64,000 nt of DNA from contig CALSSE010000005.1 of assembly GCA_943788935.1 (NCBI GenBank), positions 248,001-312,000 on the forward strand. The letters run 5' to 3'. This document shows, piece after piece, positions 38,072 through 47,470 of the stretch (positions are counted from its first letter, which is position 1; each line of letters begins with the position of its first letter). The notes under the pieces were generated by a model. It was not told the origin of the DNA. It saw only the letters and a program-made list of their open reading frames with translations, and searched no databases. Source of the stretch: an uncultured bacterium (GTDB lineage Bacteria > Myxococcota_A > Bradymonadia > UBA7976 > VGTA01). The position numbers and the translations under genes are program-made.

Positions 38072-39391
38072 ATGTCATCTTCATATGCTGCTCGTTCACG
38101 CTATTATAAAACTGAAGTAGATGGACAGCGATTACACCCCGAGACTCAAATGATGAGCTATGGCTATGACCCATCACTCTCAGAGGGCGCACTCAAGCCT
38201 CCAGTATTCCACACTAGCACCTTTGTCTTTAACAACGCCGCCGAGGGAAAAGCCTTCTTTGAGGTCGCTTATGGTAAGAGAGAGAAGGACGCCGATGAAG
38301 ACCCCGGTTTAATTTACAGCCGTATCAATAATCCAAACCTTGAGGTACTTGAAGATCGTCTCCGCTTATGGGATAGCGCAGAGAAGGGGCTCTCCTTCGC
38401 GAGCGGTATGGCAGCGATCAGTACCTCTCTCCTCGCCTATACCCGCCCCGGGGATGTAGTGCTCTATTCAGAGCCGATCTACGGAGGTACTGAGTATCTA
38501 TTACGCAATATCCTACCGGAATTTGGGGTCACGGGAGTAGGCTTTACTACTTGGAATGAGGAGAGAGCCCTCTCTATCGCTGTTGAAGAAGCAAAGGCCA
38601 TCGTCGCTCAATCGGGTGGTAAAATCGCCTCAATTTTTGTCGAGACACCTGCCAATCCAACCAATTGCCTCATCGATCTCCAAGAGTGTCGTCAAATCGC
38701 TGAAAAGATCGAAAGCACGCTCGGTCATCGACCGCTCCTCATGGTTGACAACACCTTCCTTGGTCCGCTATGGCAACGCCCTCTCGACCATGGAGCGGAT
38801 ATCGTGATCTATAGTCTCACAAAGTATGTGGGAGGCCACTCTGATTTGGTCGCTGGTGGAGTCGTAGGAAGTACTGAGCTGTTGACACCCATCGCCGGGT
38901 TTAGGACGATCTTAGGGACCATGTGTGACCCTCAAACGGGTTGGATGATCCTCCGCTCGTTAGAGACTCTACAATTGAGGATGACACGCTCCTGCGAAAA
39001 CGCCAAGCGGATCGCGTTCTTCTTACTCGATCACCCCATGGTGACTTCGGTGGGACATTTAGACCACATCGATAAAGCTGATCCCGCTTATCAAGTTTAT
39101 AAGCGTCAATGCCTTGGAGCGGGATCGACCTTCGCCTTTGATATTAAAGGAGGAGAAGGAGAGGCCTTTAAGGTCCTTGACGCCCTTAAAGTGATCAAGC
39201 TCGCGGTGAGCCTTGGGGGAACTGAGAGCTTGATGGAGCACCCCTTCACCATGACCCACGCTGATGTCCCCGATGACGTTAAGAAGAGACTAGGAGTCAG
39301 TGAGAGCATGCTCCGAATCTCGGTAGGGATCGAGAATGCTGATGACCTCATAGCTGATCTACGACAAGCTCTCCGAACGATTGAATCATAA
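38072..39391 (+). CDS. Cys/Met metabolism PLP enzyme (methionine gamma-lyase or cystathionine gamma-synthase type)
   Basis: A 439-residue type I PLP enzyme of the trans-sulfuration family. Landmarks are GLIYSRINNPNLEVLEDRL (Tyr/Arg binding the phosphate of the neighbouring subunit), FASGMAAIST, VETPANPTN, LMVDNTFLGPLWQRPLDHGAD and the Schiff-base lysine in YSLTKYVGGHSD (Lys251). It cleaves or forms C-S bonds in methionine, cystathionine or homocysteine metabolism; the motif pattern alone does not tell which reaction. It is a little longer than the usual ~400 residues because of an insert near KREKDADEDPG. AAGGAG lies seven bases before the ATG at 38072, which is preferred over the ATG at 38051. 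Confidence 0.9.
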   Translation: MSSSYAARSRYYKTEVDGQRLHPETQMMSYGYDPSLSEGALKPPVFHTSTFVFNNAAEGKAFFEVAYGKREKDADEDPGLIYSRINNPNLEVLEDRLRLWDSAEKGLSFASGMAAISTSLLAYTRPGDVVLYSEPIYGGTEYLLRNILPEFGVTGVGFTTWNEERALSIAVEEAKAIVAQSGGKIASIFVETPANPTNCLIDLQECRQIAEKIESTLGHRPLLMVDNTFLGPLWQRPLDHGADIVIYSLTKYVGGHSDLVAGGVVGSTELLTPIAGFRTILGTMCDPQTGWMILRSLETLQLRMTRSCENAKRIAFFLLDHPMVTSVGHLDHIDKADPAYQVYKRQCLGAGSTFAFDIKGGEGEAFKVLDALKVIKLAVSLGGTESLMEHPFTMTHADVPDDVKKRLGVSESMLRISVGIENADDLIADLRQALRTIES

Positions 39392-39491
39392 GCAATATCG
39401 TTTTCTTCCTATTCATGTTATGACGATATCGCGTCCTGCAATAGGCTATTGCCACAGGCTCCCTGCAACCGAGTGAAGAGGAGTGATCCAC

Positions 39492-39758
39492 ATGACTGAT
39501 AAGCTCAAGATCCTTTCTGCGCAGCGTTTGGCGAGGACCATCGCCTCTGACCTATTACTCTATAATCGAGAGAAGGTAGAGAGAGGCATCCAAGAGGACA
39601 ACCTGTTCGAGCTCCTCGAAGCAGAGATTCGTGAAGGTCGAGAGCTCTATAAGAGTAGGGTCTCCTCAGAGATCATCGATACCTATCAGTTCTTAGATCG
39701 GGCGATCGTCGATATTTTAATCGCTTCGCAGGCCGAACTAGACTGTTCGATTTGGTGA
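39492..39758 (+). CDS. Small conserved protein of deltaproteobacterial type
   Basis: An 88-residue protein without cysteines beyond one or membrane segments. The pattern AQRLARTIASDLLLYNREKVERGI ... ELLEAEIREGRELYKSRV recalls a small conserved family common in deltaproteobacterial genomes whose function is unknown. AGGAG at 39479-39483 sets the ATG at 39492 (a GTG at 39483 overlaps that site). It ends four bases before the GTG of the pseudouridine synthase gene, so the two are likely cotranscribed. Confidence 0.75.
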   Translation: MTDKLKILSAQRLARTIASDLLLYNREKVERGIQEDNLFELLEAEIREGRELYKSRVSSEIIDTYQFLDRAIVDILIASQAELDCSIW

Positions 39759-39762
39759 GAAA

Positions 39763-40800
39763 GTGAGCTCAATGAGCGATCAGATCTCCACTGGAGACCC
39801 TGAGTTAGGGGAGCGTTTAACCGAGTTTGAGGTTCCCTATCATCTAGAAGGAGAACGTCTCGACCGAGTCCTCGCGAGCTGTGTTGGTGAGGTGAGCAGA
39901 GCGCGTATCGCCCAATGGATAAAGCGGGGATATGTACGGGTAAAACCACGAGGAATAGAGAAAATTAAGGGGGCACACAAGGGGCTCAAGCCTAGCCTCA
40001 AACTCCTCTCCGGTCAGGTGGTCGAGTGGACGCCTCCCCCTGCTCCATTAGTCGAACTCACACCTCAAAATGTCCCTTTCGAGGTGATCTATCAAGACCC
40101 TGACTTAGCGGTGGTAGAGAAGCCCGCTGGCGTTGTCGTGCATCCTGGCGCTGGTCAGCCAGACCAAACCTTAGTAAATGGCTTACTTCACCGCTTCGGA
40201 GAGCTCTCTCCGGTAGGGCTTCCTTTTCGTCCTGGAGTGATTCATCGACTAGATCGAGACACCTCTGGCCTACTCATGGTGGCGCTCACTGAGCGTGCTC
40301 ACTATCATCTCAGCGCTCAGCTCGCGGCGCGTGATGTCTCTCGTCGTTATCTCGCCTTAGCCTGGCGTCCTCATGAAGAAGATGAGGGGGTTATTGAGAG
40401 CCTCTACGGACGGCATCACAACCATCGAATCAAGTTCACGAGTCAATGTCATCGCGGTAAGCGAGCCTGTACTCATTGGCGAGTGATAGAGAGGCTAGGT
40501 CCTTGCGGTCTCTATGAGTTGAAACTAGAGACGGGTCGAACTCATCAGATTAGGGTCCACCTCAGCGAAGCGGGCAGCCCTTTGCTCGCTGACCAACTCT
40601 ATGGGGTTAAGCGGAGAATAGAGCATGTTCCCGAGCTTCGATCACTAGGGCATGAACTAGGTCTCCGTCGTCATGCGCTACATGCAGCTCATTTGGGCTT
40701 TACTCACCCCGTAAGCGGTGAATGGATGTCATTCAGCGCTCCTCTACCGGACGAGATCACTCAAGCCTTATCTGCTCTCCGAGTTCATTACACGCCTTAA
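39763..40800 (+). CDS. rluD: RluD-type 23S rRNA pseudouridine synthase
   Basis: Converts uridines in 23S rRNA (helix 69 for RluD) to pseudouridine. An S4 RNA-binding domain lies near the N-terminus (GERLDRVLASCVGEVSRARIAQWIKRGYVRV), followed by the catalytic domain with VVEKPAGVVVHPGAG, the signature HRLDRDTSGLL (catalytic Asp166 from the GTG), RRYLALAW and LETGRTHQIRVHL. The 345 residues are normal for RluA-family enzymes. The RluD assignment over RluC/RluA rests on S4 plus motif resemblance only. Start is GTG at 39763 or ATG at 39772. Confidence 0.85.
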   Translation: MSSMSDQISTGDPELGERLTEFEVPYHLEGERLDRVLASCVGEVSRARIAQWIKRGYVRVKPRGIEKIKGAHKGLKPSLKLLSGQVVEWTPPPAPLVELTPQNVPFEVIYQDPDLAVVEKPAGVVVHPGAGQPDQTLVNGLLHRFGELSPVGLPFRPGVIHRLDRDTSGLLMVALTERAHYHLSAQLAARDVSRRYLALAWRPHEEDEGVIESLYGRHHNHRIKFTSQCHRGKRACTHWRVIERLGPCGLYELKLETGRTHQIRVHLSEAGSPLLADQLYGVKRRIEHVPELRSLGHELGLRRHALHAAHLGFTHPVSGEWMSFSAPLPDEITQALSALRVHYTP

Positions 40801-40872
40801 ACTAAATACTTATATCCCTACTTATGATCATCGCTCATGTTTAAAGAGAGAGAATTCAAAGAGAGAAGACTT

Positions 40873-41943
40873 ATGAAGAGAACACCGTTATATATTTGCC
40901 ATAGCGAGCATGGCGCCCGCTTCGTAGACTTTGGGGGTTGGGAGATGCCCGTGCAATATGTGGGGATTCGGAGCGAGCATGAAGCGGTTCGAACACATGC
41001 AGGGCTCTTCGATGTCAGTCATATGGGAGAGGTTGTCGTCACTGGAGAAGATGCTGTTGGCGCGGTTAATACGCTCATTACCAATGATCTAGAGAAGATC
41101 GCCGATGGGCAGGCTTGCTATACGGCGATGTGTATGCCGAGCGGTGGCATAGTCGATGACCTCGTCGTTTACCGAATCAGTCGTGCTGAAGTCCTCATCT
41201 GCGTTAACGCTTCTAATCGAGAGAAAGACTTTCAATGGATCTGTGATCACTTACCGGCGGGCGCTGTCGCTGAGGATCAGAGCGATGAATATGCCCAAAT
41301 CGCACTTCAGGGCCCCCAAGCTGAGTCTCTCCTCTCTCAACTCACCGAGACTAACATAAGTGACATTGGTCGATATTGGTTCGCTCGGGGTGAGGTGGCC
41401 GGAGTCTCATGTATTATCAGCCGCACCGGCTACACCGGAGAAGACGGCTTTGAACTCTATTTACCCGCCGCCAAAGCGTCTATAGTGTGGCGTGCCTTAG
41501 CCTCATTGAAAGAGGGGCCTGTTCCCTGTGGCCTAGGCGCCCGAGACACATTACGTCTAGAACATAAATATGCTCTCTATGGCAATGATATCGACGAGAG
41601 TACCACACCTCTTGAAGCGGGCCTTGGTTGGCTCACTAAGCTCACTAAAGAACAATTTATTGGCAAAGAGGCGCTCGCCAAGCAAAAAGCGGAAGGGATT
41701 CCCCGATTCCTCGTCGCCTTTAAAATGGAGGGACGAGCGATCCCTCGTCAAGGATATGACATTCTCAATGCTGAAGGCGCGGTCATCGGACAGGTAACGA
41801 GCGGGACTAAATCTCCAAGTTTTGGAGTCGGTATTGGACTCGGTTATGTGCCCTATGAGGTTAGGAAATCAGGCCAACAGATCTTTGTTCAAGTTCGTAA
41901 ATCTGTCGAGCCTGCGACGATTGTTCGTTTGCCGCTAAAGTGA
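40873..41943 (+). CDS. gcvT: Glycine cleavage system T protein (aminomethyltransferase)
   Basis: Transfers the methylene carbon from the aminomethyl-lipoyl arm of GcvH to tetrahydrofolate, releasing ammonia. The N-terminus [28 protein letters not shown], the segment [23 protein letters not shown], the catalytic Asp in [26 protein letters not shown] and [11 protein letters not shown] are all typical. The ATG at 40873 gives the family-like start; an in-frame ATG at 40837 would add 12 unlikely residues. gcvH follows after 187 bp, but gcvP is not in the window. No glycine riboswitch was seen upstream. Confidence 0.93.
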   Translation: MKRTPLYICHSEHGARFVDFGGWEMPVQYVGIRSEHEAVRTHAGLFDVSHMGEVVVTGEDAVGAVNTLITNDLEKIADGQACYTAMCMPSGGIVDDLVVYRISRAEVLICVNASNREKDFQWICDHLPAGAVAEDQSDEYAQIALQGPQAESLLSQLTETNISDIGRYWFARGEVAGVSCIISRTGYTGEDGFELYLPAAKASIVWRALASLKEGPVPCGLGARDTLRLEHKYALYGNDIDESTTPLEAGLGWLTKLTKEQFIGKEALAKQKAEGIPRFLVAFKMEGRAIPRQGYDILNAEGAVIGQVTSGTKSPSFGVGIGLGYVPYEVRKSGQQIFVQVRKSVEPATIVRLPLK

Positions 41944-42130
41944 CCTCCTAGATCACTGAGTGTATTTCCCTGTTGATTATTCGCTGATTATTCTTGACCT
42001 CGTTCAGAATTTACTCTGAGAGTATTTAACAACAAGACTCGGTTAAGAGTTATGGTCATTTCTCTATTCATCGCCGCTCATGGCAAGCTCATGAGCAATA
42101 CATCGATCGGTCACAACAGCAGAGGTCATT

Positions 42131-42517
42131 ATGAGCAACCCTGATTATTTACTCTACACCGAAGATCATGAGTGGGCACATTTAGAAGATAATGTGGTCA
42201 CTGTTGGGATCACCAACCACGCTCAAGACTCCTTAGGCGATGTGGTCTTTGTTGAGCTCCCTGAAGTCGATCAAGAGCTCGGCAATGGAGATGCGCTCGG
42301 CGTGGTAGAGTCCGTTAAAGCAGTGAGTGATCTCTATAGCCCTTGTGAGGGAGTCGTCGTCGAGATTAACGAGCGGTTAAATGATGAACCTGAGCTCATC
42401 AACAGCGATCCTTATGGTGATGGTTGGATCATCAAAATGAAGATCGAGAATCCTGAAGTCCTCTCTCATTTGATGAACGCTGACGCCTACGATCAACATC
42501 TTGAAAGTGAGAGTTAA
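42131..42517 (+). CDS. gcvH: Glycine cleavage system H protein
   Basis: The lipoyl carrier of the glycine cleavage system, 128 residues. It has [13 protein letters not shown] near the start, [23 protein letters not shown]-type motif (here VDQELGNGD) and the lipoylation site ESVKAVSD (Lys63). [12 protein letters not shown] is typical of the end. AGAGGT lies close to the ATG. It is read with gcvT upstream; its partner gcvP must lie elsewhere. Confidence 0.95.
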   Translation: [128 protein letters not shown]

Positions 42518-42558
42518 GTCTTACTTAACATTTAAGCAATAAGAGGACGAGTCTGAGA

Positions 42559-43917
42559 ATGCCAAAAGCCCTACTTGTGACTCCTTATTGGCCTCCTGTA
42601 AATAAAGTAGGAGTGTGGAGGGTCTTAAGAGCCGCCCGCTATCTCCCTGAGTATCAGTGGACACCCACGATCTGCACCCCGTTACCTGAACAGGTGTATA
42701 AGCAAAAGACTTCCATAGACGATAGTTTTAATACTCCCCCCTACGAGGTCATCAGACCATCAACTTTTATCCCTAGCATGTCCCTAGCTCGACTCTTTGG
42801 TGTACCTTATCAGCACTTCGAAGAGAAAAAGAAGGGGGGAAAGCCTGCTCCTGTCAGCTTACACAAGCTGACCGAACTTCTCGACCGAGGTTCTTTCAAA
42901 GTGATCGCTAATCTCTTGGCACCTGATCAATTTGTTGAATGGGGTGTTCAAGCGGCTCGAGAGCTGAAGCGACGTCAGGATCTTGATGTAGATGTAGTGT
43001 GGGTCACCGGTGGACCTTTTGGTTTTTTTGTCGCCGGCGCTCTTATCGCGGAAGCCTTAAATAAACCTCTCGTTCTTGACTATAGGGATCCATGGACTAC
43101 TCATCGAGCCCCTCGATCATGGTGGCTCTCTACACCACAATCTGTGCTGAGGAGAATCGAAGGGTGGGCGCTGCGGAGGGCGAGCGCAGTCGGTTACATT
43201 CATCGAGCATCTTATATCGCTAATCGAGCAGCCTTCGGTCAGCCTGAGGGGTCACGATGGTCAGTGATTATGAACAGCTTTGATCCGATCGATCTCGGTG
43301 ACTTACCTCCCCGCCGTCTCTCAGAGGAACATGGAGCTCCCGCGCTTGTTTATGCAGGGAACTTCTATCAAGAGCGGAGTGCCAAACCAGTGATCGAAGC
43401 GCTTATAGAGCTACAAGACTTAGATCCTGACTCTACTCGCTACCCTCTAACCCTCCATCTCTTTGGACAGTTAGATCCTCCTGCCTGTTCTCTCCTCAAG
43501 GCTCATCCACTCACTAGCGCTAGGCTCAGACTCTATCCACGGTACTCTGCGGCTGAGATCGGAGCGATCATGAGAGGAGCAGAAGCGCTCCTCTTAGTCA
43601 TCGGTGAGGGAGGAGGTCATCAGCTCGCGTTGGGCGGTAAATTCTGGGACTACCTCGCTGCTGGTCAACCGATCCTAGGCGTAGGACCCGTGGCGAGTGC
43701 GGCTAAGCATATGATCTTAGAGAATCGCCTAGGGTTATGGGCGAACACCAACGCTCAGGGTGAGTTACTCTCAGCGCTTAAACAGCTCTCTCAACAAGGG
43801 ATCACTCAACCCAAATCAACAGATATTAGTCAGTTTCATGCTCGGCAGATGAGTGGAAAAATCGCTGCTCTCCTTGATCATGCTTATGCCCAAGGCGCTA
43901 ACGAGGGTCAGTCATAG
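42559..43917 (+). CDS. Glycosyltransferase, GT-B fold (group 1-like)
   Basis: A 452-residue cytoplasmic glycosyltransferase of the GT-B type. The N-terminal domain starts KALLVTPYWPPVNKVGVWRV, with VVWVTGGPFGFFVAGAL and VLDYRDPWTTH. The C-terminal nucleotide-sugar domain has ALVYAGNFYQERSAKP, LTLHLFGQLDP, and GGKFWDYLAAGQPILGVG with the acidic donor-binding Asp/Glu region degenerate. Related proteins transfer sugars to lipopolysaccharide or exopolysaccharide. It follows gcvH by 41 bp, though a functional link is unlikely. Donor and acceptor are unknown. Confidence 0.8.
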   Translation: MPKALLVTPYWPPVNKVGVWRVLRAARYLPEYQWTPTICTPLPEQVYKQKTSIDDSFNTPPYEVIRPSTFIPSMSLARLFGVPYQHFEEKKKGGKPAPVSLHKLTELLDRGSFKVIANLLAPDQFVEWGVQAARELKRRQDLDVDVVWVTGGPFGFFVAGALIAEALNKPLVLDYRDPWTTHRAPRSWWLSTPQSVLRRIEGWALRRASAVGYIHRASYIANRAAFGQPEGSRWSVIMNSFDPIDLGDLPPRRLSEEHGAPALVYAGNFYQERSAKPVIEALIELQDLDPDSTRYPLTLHLFGQLDPPACSLLKAHPLTSARLRLYPRYSAAEIGAIMRGAEALLLVIGEGGGHQLALGGKFWDYLAAGQPILGVGPVASAAKHMILENRLGLWANTNAQGELLSALKQLSQQGITQPKSTDISQFHARQMSGKIAALLDHAYAQGANEGQS

Positions 43918-44013
43918 CCTAACACCAAAAAGTCCACTCTTAATTATGATCTGTTTAGCGCAAATAACCTTATCTTGTCTCGCGACGTTATCATCATACT
44001 AAGGAGTACACTC

Positions 44014-44637
44014 ATGGAGGTTACATTTAAGATCGGACAATGGCTCTATGAAGGAGTAACCATCGTTAAACTAGATCATCCTGAAAAGATACTCGACCCA
44101 ATAGAGCTCTATGATTGTCTAATCACGGGAGCTAAACTGAGCGGTTCGACGTTACGACGTTGGGTCTTTGAAGAGTGTATTTTTACCGATTGTGATCTCA
44201 GTAACTTGACCTTTGATCAATGTGTATTCGAAGGCTGTCTCTTCAAAGATTGTCGACTCATTGGCTCCAAGTGGCGCTTAGGAGAGAGTCTCCTTAACCA
44301 GCTAAGTTTTATAGGGTGTGATCTCTCTCTGAGCGATTTGAGTCAAGGAAACTTTAGCGAAGTAAAGTTTGAAGACTGTCTCTGCACCGATGTAGATTTC
44401 AGCGGGAGTATATTGCGCCAAAGTCATTTCCTTAACACCTCGATCGACAGAGCGATGTTCGAGCAGAGTGACCTCAGTGAGGCAAACTTGAGCGGTGCTC
44501 TACACGGAAACTTCTCACTCGATGAGACGATCCTCACCAACGCCACAGTCTCTGTGACCACCGCGATTAGGGTCATCGAGTCGCTCGGACTTAAGGTTGA
44601 TCGATCTCACCTCCTGAAAAGCGATGACTTAACGTAG
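44014..44637 (+). CDS. Pentapeptide-repeat protein
   Basis: A 207-residue right-handed beta-helix protein. From about residue 35 there are tandem pentapeptides with central Leu/Phe and Cys ladders: FEECIFTDCDLSNLTFDQCVFEGCLFKDCRLIGSKW, FIGCDLSLSDLSQGNF, DLSEANLSGAL. The C-terminal helix (TAIRVIESLGLKVD) resembles the dimerisation end of widely distributed pentapeptide proteins distantly like Qnr/MfpA. No evidence ties it to gyrase protection. AAGGAG at 44001-44006 places the start at ATG 44014 rather than at the upstream in-frame ATG. Its stop overlaps the convergent pseudogene by nine bases. Confidence 0.85.
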   Translation: MEVTFKIGQWLYEGVTIVKLDHPEKILDPIELYDCLITGAKLSGSTLRRWVFEECIFTDCDLSNLTFDQCVFEGCLFKDCRLIGSKWRLGESLLNQLSFIGCDLSLSDLSQGNFSEVKFEDCLCTDVDFSGSILRQSHFLNTSIDRAMFEQSDLSEANLSGALHGNFSLDETILTNATVSVTTAIRVIESLGLKVDRSHLLKSDDLT

Positions 44638-45967
44638 TCTCATCACGAGCTGACTCACCTCTCTCTCTAAGACAGAGAGGATAGGTGACCACTCAACTTG
44701 CTGAGGTAAAGGGGAGAAGTAAGATTGATCTCGATTAATGTTCGCTCCTCCATGAGAAAGTGAGATCAAGTTGGTGATCTCCGATCTCAAAGAAGAGACC
44801 GGCGAATGCGGTTGACTAGAATATGATCTCAAAGCCTTAATGATCGCGTGAAGCCATGAAGGATAATGGTTTCCTGCTCCTTCACGCGGCTCAGTCAGGC
44901 CAACGCTTAACTGACGAGAGACTACATTCAGCGCCGACGTCGGCAACTCATCAATCAAGTGGGCGCAGAGCTGGGTGAGACTCTTCCATGTCAACTGATC
45001 TCCCCGCAGTAAGTATCTCTCACCGCTCAGTGGTAGTTGATGGATCAACATAACCGTTGAGATAAGATCATCAATACTGACAAGTGATAAGCCTTGATCG
45101 AGGTGACCTAAGCTGAGCTTATTCTCGAGGAGGCGTTGAAAATATAGATTATTGTAAACTTTTAAATGACACAAATGAGTAACGATCCCTATAAGAGCGC
45201 TGCTCATATCTCCTATATCCTCAGTCTTCCGCTTTCGCTGATCAACATCGTTGGAGAAACGTTGCCCGAGGTGATCTAAAACCCAATCATAAAAGATTAG
45301 ATTAGGGCTCCAACCCGCGAGTTGGTAGGCGGCGAGAGACTCATCACTAAATAGAGGGGTATTTGAGGCATTATAGAGGGCGGAAGGGGGTAACGATGGT
45401 CAGCGGTAACGGTCGCTCATATCTCTCTTGGATACCGCTCAATAGCCCTTCAAAAAGAGGATATCCCTGCAGAGAATATTGAGACACCTCTTGTCGCAAT
45501 CCGGAGTTCAACAGTGATGCTGAGCTAATTAATGATGAGCTTCCTCGCCATGAAGAATGTTGCTTGGGGAGCTCTGTTGCAGGTCGATATGTGCCCAGTG
45601 CTTGTTGAAACAATCTAGAAACAGCTCTTTGAGGACCTCTCCAATGATCATTATGAAGAGATCTCTCGACCTCTCCCCTCTCCTCGCCTAGTTTATCAAC
45701 TCGAGTTCTCGCCGCAGGAGACAAACTAGCGAGATCCACGACAACTCCATCGACTTCATCGCAAGCAAGGATAACATCCATTGGAGTGACCAATGACCCC
45801 CAAAAACGTTCTACAGAGGGACCTTGGCTCGAGTGATGTTGCGGCATCAATGGTGACTCTTGACTCACCATAATCCTTACGGTGTAGCCTGTTCGCTGTA
45901 ACCTAGCCACTAGGTGATGAGACACCCTAGAGCGATGACCGAGTAATAAAATACGTCTTGTCTTCAA
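44629..45967 (-). pseudogene. Degenerate NAD-dependent epimerase, frameshifted
   Basis: Two minus-strand frames together form one extended SDR. The 5' part (45967-45371) opens KTRRILLLGHRSRVSHHLVARLQRTGY, a Rossmann fold that has lost the GxxGxxG glycines, and ends PLTIVTPF. One base off, in the C/T run ACCCCCTTCC near 45385, the second frame continues PSALYNASNTPLF and runs to 44629 with SLVSIDDLISTVMLI and RYLLRGDQLTWKSL, normal epimerase C-terminal pieces. The catalytic YxxxK is also changed (YSLQGYPLFE). Loss of cofactor glycines plus the frameshift indicates a decaying gene, though the reading frame is otherwise long. A sequencing error could explain the shift but not the motif losses. 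Confidence 0.65.
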
Positions 45968-46058
45968 ATTGATCGCACTCTTTTAAATGAGATGTTCTAT
46001 TTAAAACTGTAACTTAATCGATGAAGTCTAATAATACCCCCCTCCCATAGGCACTGTC

Positions 46059-46311
46059 AAAGGTGGAACACCTTCTACCTTTTAATCTTTCTGCTGACTC
46101 AACTCATCCAGTTGACTCCCTCGACTTGAGGATAAAAGGTGGAACACCTTCTACCTTTTAATCTTTCTGCTGACTCAACTCATCCAGCTGACTCCCTCGA
46201 CTTGAGGATAAAAGGTGGAACACCTTCTACCTTTTAATCTTTCTGCTGACTCAACTCATCCAGCTGACTCCCTCGACTTGAGGATAAAAGGTGGAACACC
46301 TTCTACCTTTT
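46059..46311 (+). repeat. 76-bp tandem array of a 25-bp near-palindrome, candidate parS
   Basis: Four identical copies of a 25-bp site start at 46059, 46135, 46211 and 46287 (exact 76-bp period). Each has arms AAAGGTGGAA and TTCTACCTTT around CACC, so nine of ten arm positions pair. The 51-bp spacers (ATCTTTCTGCTGACTC...) are also repeated with one base difference. Iterated palindromes next to parAB are the usual form of plasmid-type parS sites or iterons. Confidence 0.85.
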
Positions 46312-46509
46312 AATATATTAATAGGATCTTATAACTTTTCAAAAAACCACCAATAGTGAACAGGTGTTCATTCTTTAGAAGACGCCTGTCGAATCTGTAG
46401 CAGTACACTCTTACCACGGCAAGCATTAGGCAATAAAAGTCGAAACGGAAGCATTCAAGAGAACCTGACCGCTACTAACGCCCCCTCTCTCTTGCTAGGC
46501 TCAAGTACT

Positions 46510-46548
46510 CACTCTTTAAGCACGATCAATCACTCTTTAAGCACGATC
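46510..46548 (+). repeat. Two direct 18-bp repeats before parA
   Basis: CACTCTTTAAGCACGATC occurs at 46510-46527 and 46531-46548 (21-bp period, two helical turns), just upstream of the fifth 25-bp site. The two-turn phasing suits a protein-binding pair or a promoter element. Confidence 0.75.
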
Positions 46549-46552
46549 GTTA

Positions 46553-46577
46553 AAAGGTGGAAGGTGTTCTACCTTTT
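46553..46577 (+). promoter_or_regulatory. Fifth copy of the 25-bp palindrome, candidate parA operator
   Basis: Same arms as the array copies (AAAGGTGGAA and TTCTACCTTTT), but the central four bases are GGTG instead of CACC, i.e. the reverse complement. It lies 140 bp before the parA start, apart from the array, where an autoregulatory operator would be expected. Confidence 0.65.
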
Positions 46578-46717
46578 CTAAATCTCTCTAAGAGATCCCC
46601 TACATCAACTATTAATGAGTGAAATACCTATCATGGCTCTGAGATGAGGATTAGATGAGGATTGACCATCCAAGATGAATCGAGTACCCAAAGGAGACAC
46701 AAGAGAGGAGTGACATC

Positions 46718-47470
46718 ATGAAGACAATCTCAGTTTGTTCATTGTCAGGAGGACAAGGGAAGACGACGACGGCCTTACTACTCGCCAAACACTTAACGAT
46801 GGCGGGTTTTACAGTGTGTATGCTTGACGCTGACCCTCAGCACAGTCTTACCCTGTTTAGCAGAATAGAGATCGAGCGTGATCAACCAAGTCTGCTCGAG
46901 CTGCTGAGAGGTAGCGGAGAAGCGCTTGATTGCGTTTATCCAGTGGAAGGGAACGAGAAGCTCTTCATCATCCCCAGCGATGACACTCTCGATGTAGCTC
47001 ATGAATATCTTATACAAACAGGAATGGGAGCGACGGTGCTCAAGAAGAGGCTAGATGGCCTACGAGAGCATTTTGATTTCTGTATCATTGATTCTCCTCC
47101 CCAGAGGTCGCAGCTCGTGCTCACTGTTTTTGGTGCCGCTGACCTCCTCCTTATCCCCGCTGAGTCAACGATTAAAGGCTTCGCCAGTGCGGTTCGTACT
47201 TTAGACCTATACTATCAGCAAGAAGAGCTAGGAGCGACCAACGCCAAGCTCTTTGGCGTGATCCCATTTCGGGACCGATGGTTTGGTTATAATCAATCTA
47301 AAGAGTCTCAACTCGCCATCTCCGCTCTCCGGGAAGAGGTAGGAGAAGAGTGTTTACTCCCCTCGATCCTTGAATCAGAACGATATAAGAGAGCGATCGC
47401 TCATGGAGAGGAGCTCCCTCAGAAGCTAAAATACCCTTTTGAGGTACTCGTAGAGAGGTTAACACCATGA
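46718..47470 (+). CDS. parA: ParA-family partition ATPase
   Basis: A 250-residue Walker-type ATPase that moves DNA cargo along the nucleoid. The deviant Walker A loop is SLSGGQGKTTTALLLAKHL (signature Lys in the KGGxGKT place is replaced by Ser/Leu context, catalytic Lys15 present), Walker B-like strand DFCIIDSPPQRSQLVL, and VCMLDADPQHSLTLF. There is no N-terminal helix-turn-helix, so it is the small (type Ib-like or chromosomal Soj-like) form, and autoregulation would depend on ParB. A GAGGAG lies before the ATG. It overlaps parB by four bases (ATGA) and is preceded by the palindrome-rich region. Confidence 0.9.
   Translation: MKTISVCSLSGGQGKTTTALLLAKHLTMAGFTVCMLDADPQHSLTLFSRIEIERDQPSLLELLRGSGEALDCVYPVEGNEKLFIIPSDDTLDVAHEYLIQTGMGATVLKKRLDGLREHFDFCIIDSPPQRSQLVLTVFGAADLLLIPAESTIKGFASAVRTLDLYYQQEELGATNAKLFGVIPFRDRWFGYNQSKESQLAISALREEVGEECLLPSILESERYKRAIAHGEELPQKLKYPFEVLVERLTP

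Larger units (their letters stand above)
45968..46717. other. Non-coding control region upstream of parA
   Basis: 750 bp without genes. It contains a 76-bp tandem array (46059-46311), a small palindrome GAACAGGTGTTC near 46358, a direct repeat (46510-46548) and a fifth copy of the 25-bp near-palindrome 140 bp before parA. The density of symmetrical sites just upstream of parA/parB suggests the centromere and autoregulatory operator of the partition system. Confidence 0.75.

Noticed and set aside
41944..42130. Glycine riboswitch upstream of gcvH.
   Set aside because: No tandem glycine-aptamer motifs were recognised in the 187-bp gap.
44014..44637. Possible quinolone-resistance (Qnr) gene.
   Set aside because: Only the general pentapeptide-repeat fold and a C-terminal helix match; this is a broad family and nothing specific to gyrase protection is seen.
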